A stretch of 7,093 bases of DNA from an archaeon (GTDB lineage Archaea > Hydrothermarchaeota > Hydrothermarchaeia > JALTZZ01 > JALUTC01). The stretch's first letter is position 1. Every line of letters starts with the position of its first letter. A program made the translations under genes and the position numbers. The notes under the pieces are model-generated. The model did not search any database. It worked only from the letters and a program-made list of their open reading frames with translations, and was not told the origin of the DNA. This document shows positions 1 through 5,470 of this stretch, in pieces. Location of the stretch: positions 1 to 7,093 of the forward strand of contig JALTZH010000012.1 of NCBI GenBank assembly GCA_027051265.1. Direction: 5' to 3'.

Positions 1-95
1 ATCTCATTCCCTTCAAATGTTGGAGTATGCAAAGGGATAAAATCATTAAGTTTCAAATATTTTTTTAAATAATAGATTCTCTCAATTCCATTCAT
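1..95 (-). CDS. DegT/DnrJ/EryC1/StrS-family aminotransferase, LegC-like, N-terminal fragment
   Basis: This is a partial gene: only the first 31 codons are in the window, and it runs off the left edge. The ATG at 95 is preceded on the minus strand by AAGGT (105-101) with a 5-nt spacer, a usable Shine-Dalgarno site. It overlaps the 3' end of the precorrin-2 dehydrogenase gene by 14 nt in another frame. The peptide contains FIPLHTPTFEGNE at residues 19-31. This resembles the N-terminal signature of PLP-dependent sugar aminotransferases of the LegC type (pattern IPLHEPxFxGNE), which aminate nucleotide-linked keto sugars for nonulosonic acids or other surface glycans. The family call rests on this one motif; the catalytic lysine lies outside the window. 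The overlap implies cotranscription and perhaps translational coupling with the upstream gene. Confidence 0.62.
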   Translation of the reverse strand, partial: MNGIERIYYLKKYLKLNDFIPLHTPTFEGNE

Positions 96-615
96 CTTTT
101 ACCTTTTTGATGATATGTTTTCTTACATCTATTAACAATTTCAAGTTCTCATCTTTAAGCATGTCTCCTAAAGTTTGATCGACGATCTTTTTTAAATACC
201 TAGATAATCCAGGAAATTTTCCTGAAGATGATATCGATATTATTATATCATCATATCTTAAATCTGCAGTAAATATTACATCTGATACCTTATCAACTCT
301 ATTTATCAAAATATTTTTCTTTTTACAAATCTCTTCTATCATATCATTCAACCCTTTATCATTTGTTGCAATTATAGCTAGAAAACAATCTTCAATGTTC
401 TCTTTTACAACATTTTCATCTATTTTTGTTCTTATAAGTCTTACTTTATCATTCATTTGCATTTTTAGTTGTAATATATCTTTAGAAAAATCTTTAGAGA
501 TGATAACGATATAACATCCAGTATGTACTAATTTTTTTACTTTTCTGCTTGCAACATTACCTCCACCAAACACAACGACTTTTTTCCCTGTTATGTTTAA
601 AACAACGGGTAACAT
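82..615 (-). CDS. Precorrin-2 dehydrogenase / sirohydrochlorin ferrochelatase-like (Met8p/CysG N-terminal family)
   Basis: The 177-residue protein belongs to the NAD-dependent family that oxidises precorrin-2 to sirohydrochlorin. Some members also insert Fe or Co, leading to siroheme, the archaeal alternative heme pathway or cobalamin. Residues 10-25 form a Rossmann nucleotide-binding loop (GKKVVVFGGGNVASRK). AATND at 82-86 is the usual second dinucleotide-site motif. The NRVD segment ends in Asp108, which aligns with the catalytic Asp of CysG and Met8p. ISSSGKFPGLSR at 128-139 matches the conserved substrate-side stretch. The length fits a stand-alone form without the uroporphyrinogen methyltransferase half of CysG; the C-terminal helical part is short, so chelatase activity is uncertain. 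The start lies 3 nt past the stop of the phosphodiesterase gene and the end overlaps the aminotransferase start. No other tetrapyrrole gene is in the window. Confidence 0.9.
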   Translation of the reverse strand: MLPVVLNITGKKVVVFGGGNVASRKVKKLVHTGCYIVIISKDFSKDILQLKMQMNDKVRLIRTKIDENVVKENIEDCFLAIIATNDKGLNDMIEEICKKKNILINRVDKVSDVIFTADLRYDDIIISISSSGKFPGLSRYLKKIVDQTLGDMLKDENLKLLIDVRKHIIKKVKDEWN

Positions 616-618
616 ATC

Positions 619-1377
619 TCATACATGAAAATAGCGTTTAATTATATAAAAGATATCTTCTGGTTGTTGAATGTTAAGATTCATATTGGATATATATATT
701 GCATCGATATCATGTTCACCTTTAATGTTATCATACCTCTTTAAAGTTTTATATCTCGCTTTATTTAAATCTGTAAAACCGTGATCACTCACGATTATAT
801 AATCTCCATCGTAATTGTTAAATATTTTGGATAACGCTTTATCTATTAATATATAAAAATCCAATAGTTTTTTCTCACCCCAGTGTAAGTGAGAGTATCT
901 ATCCAACGCAGTATAAACGAAAATAAAAAGATCAGGTTTCTTTTCTATAATTTCTAATGCTTTGTTTGTAATTAAGTTTATCTCATCCAGACATTCTTTC
1001 TCAGTTATAGGTAATCCATAACCTATAGGCTTAAATTCAACACGAAAATTATAAGGAGGAATTATAAACGGAACATTTAGCACGTATACATCGTATCCTT
1101 TTTCATATAGAATCTCCCATATGAATTTTACCGGTATATCATCTCTTTTAACTAAGCTGTTATTTTTTATAAAATCCCAATGGTTATGAATTCTTGGAGA
1201 AATTCCGGAGAACATACTCGTCCATATAGCTGGAGATAATGGTTTATATTTTAGATAAATTGTACCATGATAACCTCGATCCATCAGAGATTTTATCGTT
1301 TTTAAATCTTCTATGTTTTTCATTATGATTTTCCATGTTGCACCATCTAATCCTATTATAATCATGACATTATTCAC
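619..1377 (-). CDS. Alkaline-phosphatase-superfamily type I phosphodiesterase/nucleotide pyrophosphatase-like protein
   Basis: The 252-residue protein carries the metal-site pattern of type I phosphodiesterases and nucleotide pyrophosphatases. GLDGATW has Asp11. PLSPAIWTS at 46-54 has Ser48 as the likely nucleophile, followed by the TGxxPxxHG-like SGISPRIHNHWDF. LDRYSHLHW has Asp159 and His163. VSDHGF has Asp198 and His199. GEHD at 220-223 has His222. The set looks complete, so an active two-metal phosphoesterase is likely; the substrate is unknown. It is shorter than the many 400-500-residue relatives and lacks the C-terminal tail common in them. There is no signal peptide or membrane segment, so it should be cytoplasmic. 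The start given is GTG. An ATG at 1365, with GGTG about 9 nt ahead, is an alternative that would shorten the first strand. It follows the ribbon-helix-helix gene by 31 nt and precedes the dehydrogenase gene by 3 nt. Confidence 0.83.
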   Translation of the reverse strand: MNNVMIIIGLDGATWKIIMKNIEDLKTIKSLMDRGYHGTIYLKYKPLSPAIWTSMFSGISPRIHNHWDFIKNNSLVKRDDIPVKFIWEILYEKGYDVYVLNVPFIIPPYNFRVEFKPIGYGLPITEKECLDEINLITNKALEIIEKKPDLFIFVYTALDRYSHLHWGEKKLLDFYILIDKALSKIFNNYDGDYIIVSDHGFTDLNKARYKTLKRYDNIKGEHDIDAIYISNMNLNIQQPEDIFYIIKRYFHV

Positions 1378-1408
1378 CTATAATATACTTTAAAAAGCAA
1401 TTATTTCT

Positions 1409-1624
1409 TTATAGGTAGCCTAATCCTCTTAAACGTTCCTTTATTTTTTCTTCTTCCTCTTCGCTTAATTCATATTCTTCTTCCTCTTCCTCTTTTAATA
1501 ATTCCGATAAAACGAAGTTTATATACTCTTCCACGCTATTAAATTCGTTACTCAATTCTACTCTCTTTTTTATTTCCTCATAGATTTTTTTTGGAATCTT
1601 AATGCTCACATATTCTTCCGACAT
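1409..1624 (-). CDS. Ribbon-helix-helix (CopG/Arc-like) protein with acidic linker and sulfatase-like C-terminal tail
   Basis: The protein has 71 residues. Residues 5-12 (YVSIKIPK) read as the DNA-contacting beta strand of a ribbon-helix-helix fold. Helix A spans 13-24, there is a turn at FNSVEE, and helix B spans about 31-44 with the EYINFVLSELL pattern typical of CopG-like proteins. A Glu run follows at 45-50. The last 19 residues, LSEEEEEKIKERLRGLGYL, resemble the LRxLGYL tail seen at the C-terminus of many sulfatases and related phosphoesterases. The likely role is a dimeric DNA-binding regulator, or an antitoxin-like or partner protein for the adjacent phosphodiesterase, whose gene starts 31 nt downstream. 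DNA binding is inferred from the fold; the partner role is inferred from the tail and gene order. Confidence 0.75.
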   Translation of the reverse strand: MSEEYVSIKIPKKIYEEIKKRVELSNEFNSVEEYINFVLSELLKEEEEEEYELSEEEEEKIKERLRGLGYL

Positions 1625-1720
1625 AATTATGTATGATATTTTTAACTACATGAAGTAATAATTCTTTAAACAATGATTTTAAACCAGCATATAATCGTTC
1701 CTAATGAACATCGTAATAAG

Positions 1721-1745
1721 TAATCTAATGTATGTATCTAGATTA
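1721..1745 (-). repeat. Inverted repeat TAATCTA / TAGATTA, weak hairpin
   Basis: The arms 1721-1727 and 1739-1745 pair perfectly over 7 bp with an 11-nt loop. The stem is AT-rich and would be weak at high temperature. It may be part of the 3' end of the upstream minus-strand gene or a regulatory site for the ribbon-helix-helix operon. Confidence 0.25.
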
Positions 1746-1751
1746 TCATTT

Positions 1752-1764
1752 ATGCTATTAGCAT
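1752..1764. repeat. Short palindrome ATGCTA-T-TAGCAT, possible operator
   Basis: The arms 1752-1757 and 1759-1764 are perfectly complementary around one central T. The single-base centre is too tight for a good RNA hairpin and is more like a protein-binding palindrome. It lies about 130 bp upstream of the ribbon-helix-helix gene, a family that binds short symmetric sites. With no second copy seen nearby, the operator role is a guess. Confidence 0.25.
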
Positions 1765-1793
1765 GAAAAAATCGCTTAATTTCTTTCTGATAG

Positions 1794-2513
1794 TTATGTT
1801 TTCAATGCAAACGTTCTAAAAACGTATTCATTTATGATACTTGAAAATTCAAGAGCAATATCCTGTAGCTCTATGTTTTTTATTTCAACAAAATCTTGAT
1901 CTTCAAGAAGTTGTATATATACTGGTATTCTCTTTGATATTATTAAAAAAATTTCATAAGGTTTCAATATTAAATATGTACCAAGTAATTTGTTTTTTTC
2001 ATCAACTTTATAATCTATCAAGTAATAATTCTCGGATAAGAAATGCAACAATGCACTGTCGTTGTTGAATACCATCTTTACTCTTAAATAACCTTCATCC
2101 AGCAATTCTTCAACCTTTTTTTTACTTATTGTTTCTATATTTTTTTCAAATCCTCTTACTTTAATAAATATGTTATATTTTGTGTATATATTTTTTAACA
2201 TTCTTATCGTTTCTTTAATAACGGATGTAAATTCTTTAAAATCAAGTATTAGATTAGAAGGTTTATAAACTTCTACGACAACTGGTGCTAATCTCAAACT
2301 ATTATACAGGAAGGAAATCATGCTCTTAAACTCTAAATCTAAATCAAGATATGATGAATAGAGATTCTCTTCATATATTTCATCGGCTAAAAATTCTCTT
2401 ATTATTTTTACATCTCTTTCTTTCTTTAATTCATTGAGTAACTTCTTCAGATTGCTTTCAGCTTTACCTCTTACGTTTGATTTGGATTCGATGTAAAATT
2501 TTGCAAAAATCAT
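1794..2513 (-). CDS. Hypothetical protein, 239 residues, divergent from ppcA
   Basis: I do not recognise this protein. It is rich in Lys, Glu, Ile and Leu, with no signal peptide, long membrane segment or Cys cluster, so it is probably a soluble cytoplasmic alpha/beta protein. A basic helical N-terminal part (about 15-45) is followed by a hydrophobic stretch with SLRLAPVVVEVYKPSNLILDF around residues 71-91 (too few hydrophobic residues in a row for a membrane span). The rest alternates strand-like and helix-like segments. Its ATG lies 9 bp from the divergent ppcA ATG, so there is no room for a Shine-Dalgarno leader and its mRNA is probably leaderless. Its promoter would have to lie inside the start of ppcA, but no strong TATA box is visible there. 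Base composition matches its neighbours, and the long intact frame argues for a real gene. Confidence 0.7.
   Translation of the reverse strand: MIFAKFYIESKSNVRGKAESNLKKLLNELKKERDVKIIREFLADEIYEENLYSSYLDLDLEFKSMISFLYNSLRLAPVVVEVYKPSNLILDFKEFTSVIKETIRMLKNIYTKYNIFIKVRGFEKNIETISKKKVEELLDEGYLRVKMVFNNDSALLHFLSENYYLIDYKVDEKNKLLGTYLILKPYEIFLIISKRIPVYIQLLEDQDFVEIKNIELQDIALEFSSIINEYVFRTFALKT
2494..2501 (+). promoter_or_regulatory. Possible TATA box of ppcA, leaderless spacing
   Basis: TAAAATTT is centred about 25-26 nt upstream of the ppcA ATG at 2523, the spacing expected when an archaeal transcript starts at or next to the start codon. It lies inside the 5' coding end of the divergent minus-strand gene. 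The sequence is AT-rich overall, so the match is only suggestive. The absence of any Shine-Dalgarno site before the ATG supports leaderless translation. Confidence 0.4.
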
Positions 2514-2522
2514 TTAAAAATT

Positions 2523-4091
2523 ATGAGAAAAATTCCCAAGTTAATGGTTACGCAACATCCAGATGCTGCAAGCAAGTATGTACCTGTTCAAGAAGAAGTT
2601 AAGGAAGCTGTTTATAGTCTATCTTATAAAGGATTGAATTGCGATGAATATATGGTAGACTTCGAAGGAAAAGCAACACCCTATCATCAACCATCGCAAA
2701 TCGTTCTCGAACTATTAAAAGAAGGTATAAGAGTTGGTGAAGAAGTTTTTATAACACCAAGAATTCCAAGTGCTAGTAAGGAAAACGTTTTTAGACAAAT
2801 AATTGCAATCCTTTCAGCTATAGAGGCGATATATCTGGCAAAGAATTATCAAAAAGATAACGTTGCAATTGTCGAACTGATACATCCTATGACAGAAGAT
2901 TATAAAGATTTGGTATCAACAAAACAAAGGATAAACGATTTGATAAACTTCGCAAACAAAGAACTTAATCTAAACCTTAGAGAAAACGATATAAATATAA
3001 TACCATTACTTGAAACCGTTCCATCTTTATTAAATCTTGATCATATAGTTGGTAAGTTTATAGAGGAAACGAAGCCTAAATATCTTAGAATATTTATAGG
3101 TAGAAGCGATCCAGCAACGATGTATGGAATGTTACCTTCAATTCTCTCATGTAAAATTGCGATCCATAAATGTTACGAATTATCAGATAGGTATGAAATC
3201 TGCATATATCCAATTCTTGGAGTTGGTGCACTTCCATTTAGAGGACATTTGAGACCCGAAAATGTGAAAAATATTTTAAACGAATATTCTGGCATAAGAA
3301 CGATTACGATACAATCAGCTTTGAGATACGATTTTGAAAGAAAAGAATTGTTTGAGATGTTGAATTATATAAGAAGTAATATAGAATATTTAAACCCTTT
3401 AAATTTTACAAATGAAGAGATACGTGAGATTATAGATATAATTGGTATATTTACAAAAGAGTATGTTATAACACTACTTTCAATAGCAAGTAAAATAAAA
3501 TTTATCTCAGATATCCTTCCAAATCAGCGGGATCGTTTAATTAGAGCAGGACCTTATGGTTATAGTAGAGAATCACCAGATTTGGTTTCAATATCGAAGA
3601 TGGTAAATATAGAAGAAATTTCAAAACAGTTGGTAAAGTTACAAGTCAATTCGATTGCAGAATTACCAAGAGCAATAAAATACACTGGAGCACTATATTC
3701 CATAGGAATACCACCAGAATTTATAGGAACGGGTAGGGGTTTAAGAAATGTGGAAAAATTACTCGGTGAAGAATCTTTGGAGAAATTGTTAAAGAAGTAT
3801 TATAAAAGTTTAAAGAAGGATCTTGAGTTTGCTGGACAATTCCTTAATCTAAAAGTTGCATCGGAAATCTTACCGAATTTTGCTATGAAACAAATAAGAA
3901 ACGATGTTGAATATGTTATAGAAATTCTGGATTTGGATTTAAAACAAAACGAGGAATATAATTTAATATTATCACGTTTAATACCATATTTATCCAACAT
4001 AATGAAAGAAAAAAACTTCCTAGATATAGAACTTAAGCTTATAAAAGAGTTGCTGATAAGACTTGGTATGATAAGAAAATCTTTAGGATAA
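2523..4091 (+). CDS. ppcA: Phosphoenolpyruvate carboxylase, archaeal type (PEPcase type 2)
   Basis: This cytoplasmic enzyme carboxylates phosphoenolpyruvate with bicarbonate to oxaloacetate, feeding the citric acid cycle or carbon fixation. The 522 residues match the usual size of archaeal PEPC, which is much shorter than the bacterial or plant enzyme. The start is fixed by the family N-terminus MRKIPKLMVTQHPD. Conserved blocks follow in order: DFEGK (46-50), TPR (78-80), PLLETV (161-166), IGRSDPATMYG (192-202), LPFRGHLRPENV (237-248), NQRDRLIRAGPYGYSRE (334-350), and RAIKYTGALYSIGIPPE running into FIGTGRGL (383-407). All look intact, so the enzyme should be active. Bacterial-style allosteric regions are absent, as is known for this family. 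The gene starts 9 bp from a divergent gene and probably heads a plus-strand group, since the next gene has its Shine-Dalgarno site directly after this stop codon. Confidence 0.97.
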   Translation: MRKIPKLMVTQHPDAASKYVPVQEEVKEAVYSLSYKGLNCDEYMVDFEGKATPYHQPSQIVLELLKEGIRVGEEVFITPRIPSASKENVFRQIIAILSAIEAIYLAKNYQKDNVAIVELIHPMTEDYKDLVSTKQRINDLINFANKELNLNLRENDINIIPLLETVPSLLNLDHIVGKFIEETKPKYLRIFIGRSDPATMYGMLPSILSCKIAIHKCYELSDRYEICIYPILGVGALPFRGHLRPENVKNILNEYSGIRTITIQSALRYDFERKELFEMLNYIRSNIEYLNPLNFTNEEIREIIDIIGIFTKEYVITLLSIASKIKFISDILPNQRDRLIRAGPYGYSRESPDLVSISKMVNIEEISKQLVKLQVNSIAELPRAIKYTGALYSIGIPPEFIGTGRGLRNVEKLLGEESLEKLLKKYYKSLKKDLEFAGQFLNLKVASEILPNFAMKQIRNDVEYVIEILDLDLKQNEEYNLILSRLIPYLSNIMKEKNFLDIELKLIKELLIRLGMIRKSLG

Positions 4092-4097
4092 GAGGAG
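4092..4097 (+). promoter_or_regulatory. Shine-Dalgarno site of the gene starting at 4103
   Basis: GAGGAG begins one base after the ppcA stop codon and sits 5 nt before the ATG at 4103. It is one of the few clear ribosome binding sites here. It supports both that start codon and cotranscription with ppcA. Confidence 0.75.
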
Positions 4098-4102
4098 ATT
4101 CG

Positions 4103-4375
4103 ATGAACGTTGAAGAAAAAATTAGAAATTATAAAAAAAAGATATCAACGTATGAGAAATATATATGCTGTAATGAATGTAAACTTTGGTTGGATGATGC
4201 AAAATATTGGTTACATATACTTGAGGAAGGGTTATACGAGATTGAATGTATAAGAACAAAATACGGAAACAAAGCTTTGATTGAAAAACTTAAAAAGACA
4301 GAATACGAAATATTTTTAGCTGAAGAATATTTGGAAGAAATATTTGAAAAATTGAAAAATCATTTTAACAAATAA
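4103..4375 (+). CDS. Small helical hypothetical protein with N-terminal cysteines
   Basis: I do not recognise this 90-residue protein. It is almost wholly alpha-helical by composition, with heptad-like spacing and many Lys and Glu residues, and probably folds as a helical hairpin or coiled coil. Four cysteines stand out in an otherwise Cys-poor set of proteins: Cys22, Cys23 and Cys26 (CCNEC) and Cys49. They could bind metal or form a disulfide, but the spacing is not a standard zinc knuckle. The start is supported by GAGGAG. Its stop overlaps the next ATG (TAATG), so the two are probably translationally coupled and may work together. I considered DUF357, a small helical archaeal family, but the motif match was poor. 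Confidence 0.72.
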   Translation: MNVEEKIRNYKKKISTYEKYICCNECKLWLDDAKYWLHILEEGLYEIECIRTKYGNKALIEKLKKTEYEIFLAEEYLEEIFEKLKNHFNK

Positions 4376-4923
4376 TGTTAGAGAATATATTTAAAAAGGG
4401 ATTTATATACGAATGTATAATCTCAACAAGAAATGATAATAAAACTTTCAACTTCGCTCCATTTGGAGTTTATTTTCATAAAAATTTCGTTTATTTAAAA
4501 ATGTATAAATGGTCAAATACTTTAAAAAACATACTTAGAGAAAAATGTTTTTTAATAAATATTATTAACGATGGGTTACTTTTTCTAAAAACTCTTCTTA
4601 ACGATTTTAGAGATATTGAGTATGTTGTTTCAAAAAATATAAAACTTCCTATTATAAAAAATTGTAGTGCTTACTTTGAATGTACACTTGACACAATTCG
4701 AGAATACAAGGATCATTATTTTTTGCGAGGAAAAATTGTGAATTATATGATATATGAAAAATGTTTCATAAATAGAGGTTATAACTATTGTATAGAAATA
4801 GCTATAAAGATATCACGTGGAAATTTCAACATACATAAAGAGCTTGAGATAATAAGAAAAACGACGAGCTACGATTTTTACAGAAAAATTAAAAACTTAA
4901 TTTTTAAAATTAGAAATAAATAA
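4375..4923 (+). CDS. DUF447-like protein, predicted FMN-binding split barrel
   Basis: The 182-residue protein resembles the archaeal DUF447 family, whose members adopt the flavin-reductase-like split-barrel fold. The opening KKGFIYECIISTRND matches the family N-terminus (G-x-x-YE-x-x-x-x-T). It is followed by NFAPFGV (26-32), which corresponds to the AP-G-V flavin-side motif, by INIINDGLLF (61-70), the usual VN-x-x-D-x-xLF block, and by LPIIKNCSAYFEC (91-103). It probably binds FMN; its reaction is unknown. The C-terminal third is lysine-rich and less typical. It starts on the last base of the upstream stop (TAATG) with no Shine-Dalgarno site of its own, so translation is likely coupled to the 90-residue protein. 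The family call is from recalled motifs. Confidence 0.72.
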   Translation: MLENIFKKGFIYECIISTRNDNKTFNFAPFGVYFHKNFVYLKMYKWSNTLKNILREKCFLINIINDGLLFLKTLLNDFRDIEYVVSKNIKLPIIKNCSAYFECTLDTIREYKDHYFLRGKIVNYMIYEKCFINRGYNYCIEIAIKISRGNFNIHKELEIIRKTTSYDFYRKIKNLIFKIRNK

Positions 4924-4931
4924 ACTTCTTT

Positions 4932-4968
4932 CCTCCTAGTTAATGTAGTTTTTATAAAATATAGGAGG
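4932..4968 (+). promoter_or_regulatory. Inverted repeat that could mask a Shine-Dalgarno site
   Basis: CCTCCTA at 4932-4938 is perfectly complementary to TAGGAGG at 4962-4968, with a 23-nt AT-rich loop. The right arm contains the Shine-Dalgarno site of the gene at 4981, so in a transcript reading through from the DUF447-like gene the site could be hidden. The left arm also copies the anti-Shine-Dalgarno motif of 16S rRNA. It may be regulatory or chance. Confidence 0.4.
4951..4960 (+). promoter_or_regulatory. TATA box for the gene starting at 4981
   Basis: TTTATAAAAT is a near-ideal archaeal TATA element. Its centre is about 26 nt upstream of the ATG at 4981, which predicts a transcript starting at or very near the start codon. 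It also lies in the loop of the Shine-Dalgarno hairpin. A promoter here suggests the 120-residue gene can be expressed apart from the ppcA group. Confidence 0.6.
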
Positions 4969-4969
4969 T
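4963..4969 (+). promoter_or_regulatory. Shine-Dalgarno site AGGAGGT, long spacing
   Basis: This is a full-strength match to the 16S 3' end, 11 nt before the ATG at 4981, which is a rather long spacer. It can only act on transcripts begun further upstream. A transcript from the TATA box at 4951-4960 would start downstream of it. Confidence 0.5.
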
Positions 4970-4980
4970 TATATTAAAAA

Positions 4981-5343
4981 ATGATAAAAAGAGATGAAAT
5001 CGAACGACATATATATGTGAACTGGTATAAAATCGGGAAGAAATTAAAAATTATAATGCGTTTAAGAATAACGTTTATTTCAGAAAAAGGTTTAGAGCAT
5101 ACGGTTATATTCAGACATGATTTTTCAAAGAAAATTGATGAAGTTAAAAATATAAACGAATATATTTTAAAACATATAGAAAAGATGAAACATCATTTCA
5201 TAAACGAAGCCTTAAAACTTGTTAAAAAAAATAGTATAAAAGTTTCAATTATAGAATTTATAGTCAAGAATGATGAGGTGATAAAGAGAGTTATAGAAGA
5301 AGATAAAGAATTTAGGTTTGTAAAAATAAGAATTGAACGATAA
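4981..5343 (+). CDS. Hypothetical basic protein, 120 residues
   Basis: I do not recognise this protein. It is lysine- and isoleucine-rich, with strand-like segments at about 22-34 (KLKIIMRLRITFI) and 38-46, a long helical middle (about 50-86, ending in HHFINEALKLVKKN), and strands again near 88-96 and 110-118 (the latter FRFVKIRIE). That suggests a compact alpha/beta fold, soluble and possibly nucleic-acid binding because of its charge. No catalytic motif is visible. Expression signals are good: a TATA box at leaderless spacing and an AGGAGGT site. It ends 74 bp before the C/D-box sRNA and converges on nop5. Composition matches its neighbours, so it is unlikely to be a recent arrival. Confidence 0.68.
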   Translation: MIKRDEIERHIYVNWYKIGKKLKIIMRLRITFISEKGLEHTVIFRHDFSKKIDEVKNINEYILKHIEKMKHHFINEALKLVKKNSIKVSIIEFIVKNDEVIKRVIEEDKEFRFVKIRIER

Positions 5344-5410
5344 ACATCTTGATCCCTCTAATCGAGAAACATTCATTAAAAGGAAAGATTTGTCATTATT
5401 TATTTCATTA

Positions 5411-5470
5411 ATTATTAGTGATGAATGATGGGCGAACTGATAAGTGATGATCCCTGGAGTAGCTGAGATT
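5411..5470 (+). ncRNA. Dual-guide C/D-box sRNA (core 5418-5466)
   Basis: The core has all four boxes in canonical form and order: box C GTGATGA at 5418-5424, box D' CTGA at 5437-5440, box C' GTGATGA at 5444-5450 and box D CTGA at 5463-5466. Both guide spacers are exactly 12 nt and the D'-C' spacer is 3 nt, the compact symmetric layout of archaeal 2'-O-methylation guides. The D' guide (ATGATGGGCGAA) complements the archaeal 23S rRNA A-loop segment UUCGCCCAUUAA, recalled from memory, over 11 positions with one G-U pair. The D guide (TCCCTGGAGTAG) complements CUACUCCAGGGA, matching the 23S segment just before GAUAACAGG up to lineage variants. By the N+5 rule the targets would be near E. coli C2558 and U2441. 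The RNA would assemble with L7Ae, Nop5 and fibrillarin. The terminal stem is weak, the outer ends are approximate, and no clear TATA box was found. Confidence 0.9.

Larger units (their letters stand above)
1625..1793. other. Intergenic spacer with inverted repeats and a T tract
   Basis: This 169-bp noncoding, AT-rich stretch lies between the end of the unrecognised gene at 1794-2513 and the start of the ribbon-helix-helix gene, both on the minus strand. It holds a T6 tract on the minus strand at 1771-1766, about 22 nt past the upstream stop and a plausible archaeal terminator. A 13-bp near-perfect palindrome lies at 1752-1764. A 7-bp inverted repeat is formed by 1721-1727 and 1739-1745. The minus strand also has TTTAAA at 1670-1665, a possible TATA element for the ribbon-helix-helix operon that would leave a short leader. 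I see no tRNA or C/D-box pattern here. Confidence 0.45.

Noticed and set aside
107-113. TTGATGA as a possible C box
   Set aside because: It lies within the dehydrogenase gene, and no CTGA box follows at guide spacing.
1841-2068. 75-codon plus-strand open frame
   Set aside because: It lies wholly opposite the 239-residue gene, has no family signature, and has a composition expected of an antisense shadow.
2350-2360. ATGATGA on the plus strand as a second C/D sRNA
   Set aside because: No D or D' box occurs at 10-14 nt, and it lies inside a coding region.
3800-4000. 66-codon minus-strand open frame inside ppcA
   Set aside because: It is antisense to a clearly conserved enzyme and has no motif or start signal of its own.
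4103-4375. Assignment of the 90-residue protein to DUF357
   Set aside because: It is similar only in size and helical character; the family's central motif could not be aligned convincingly.
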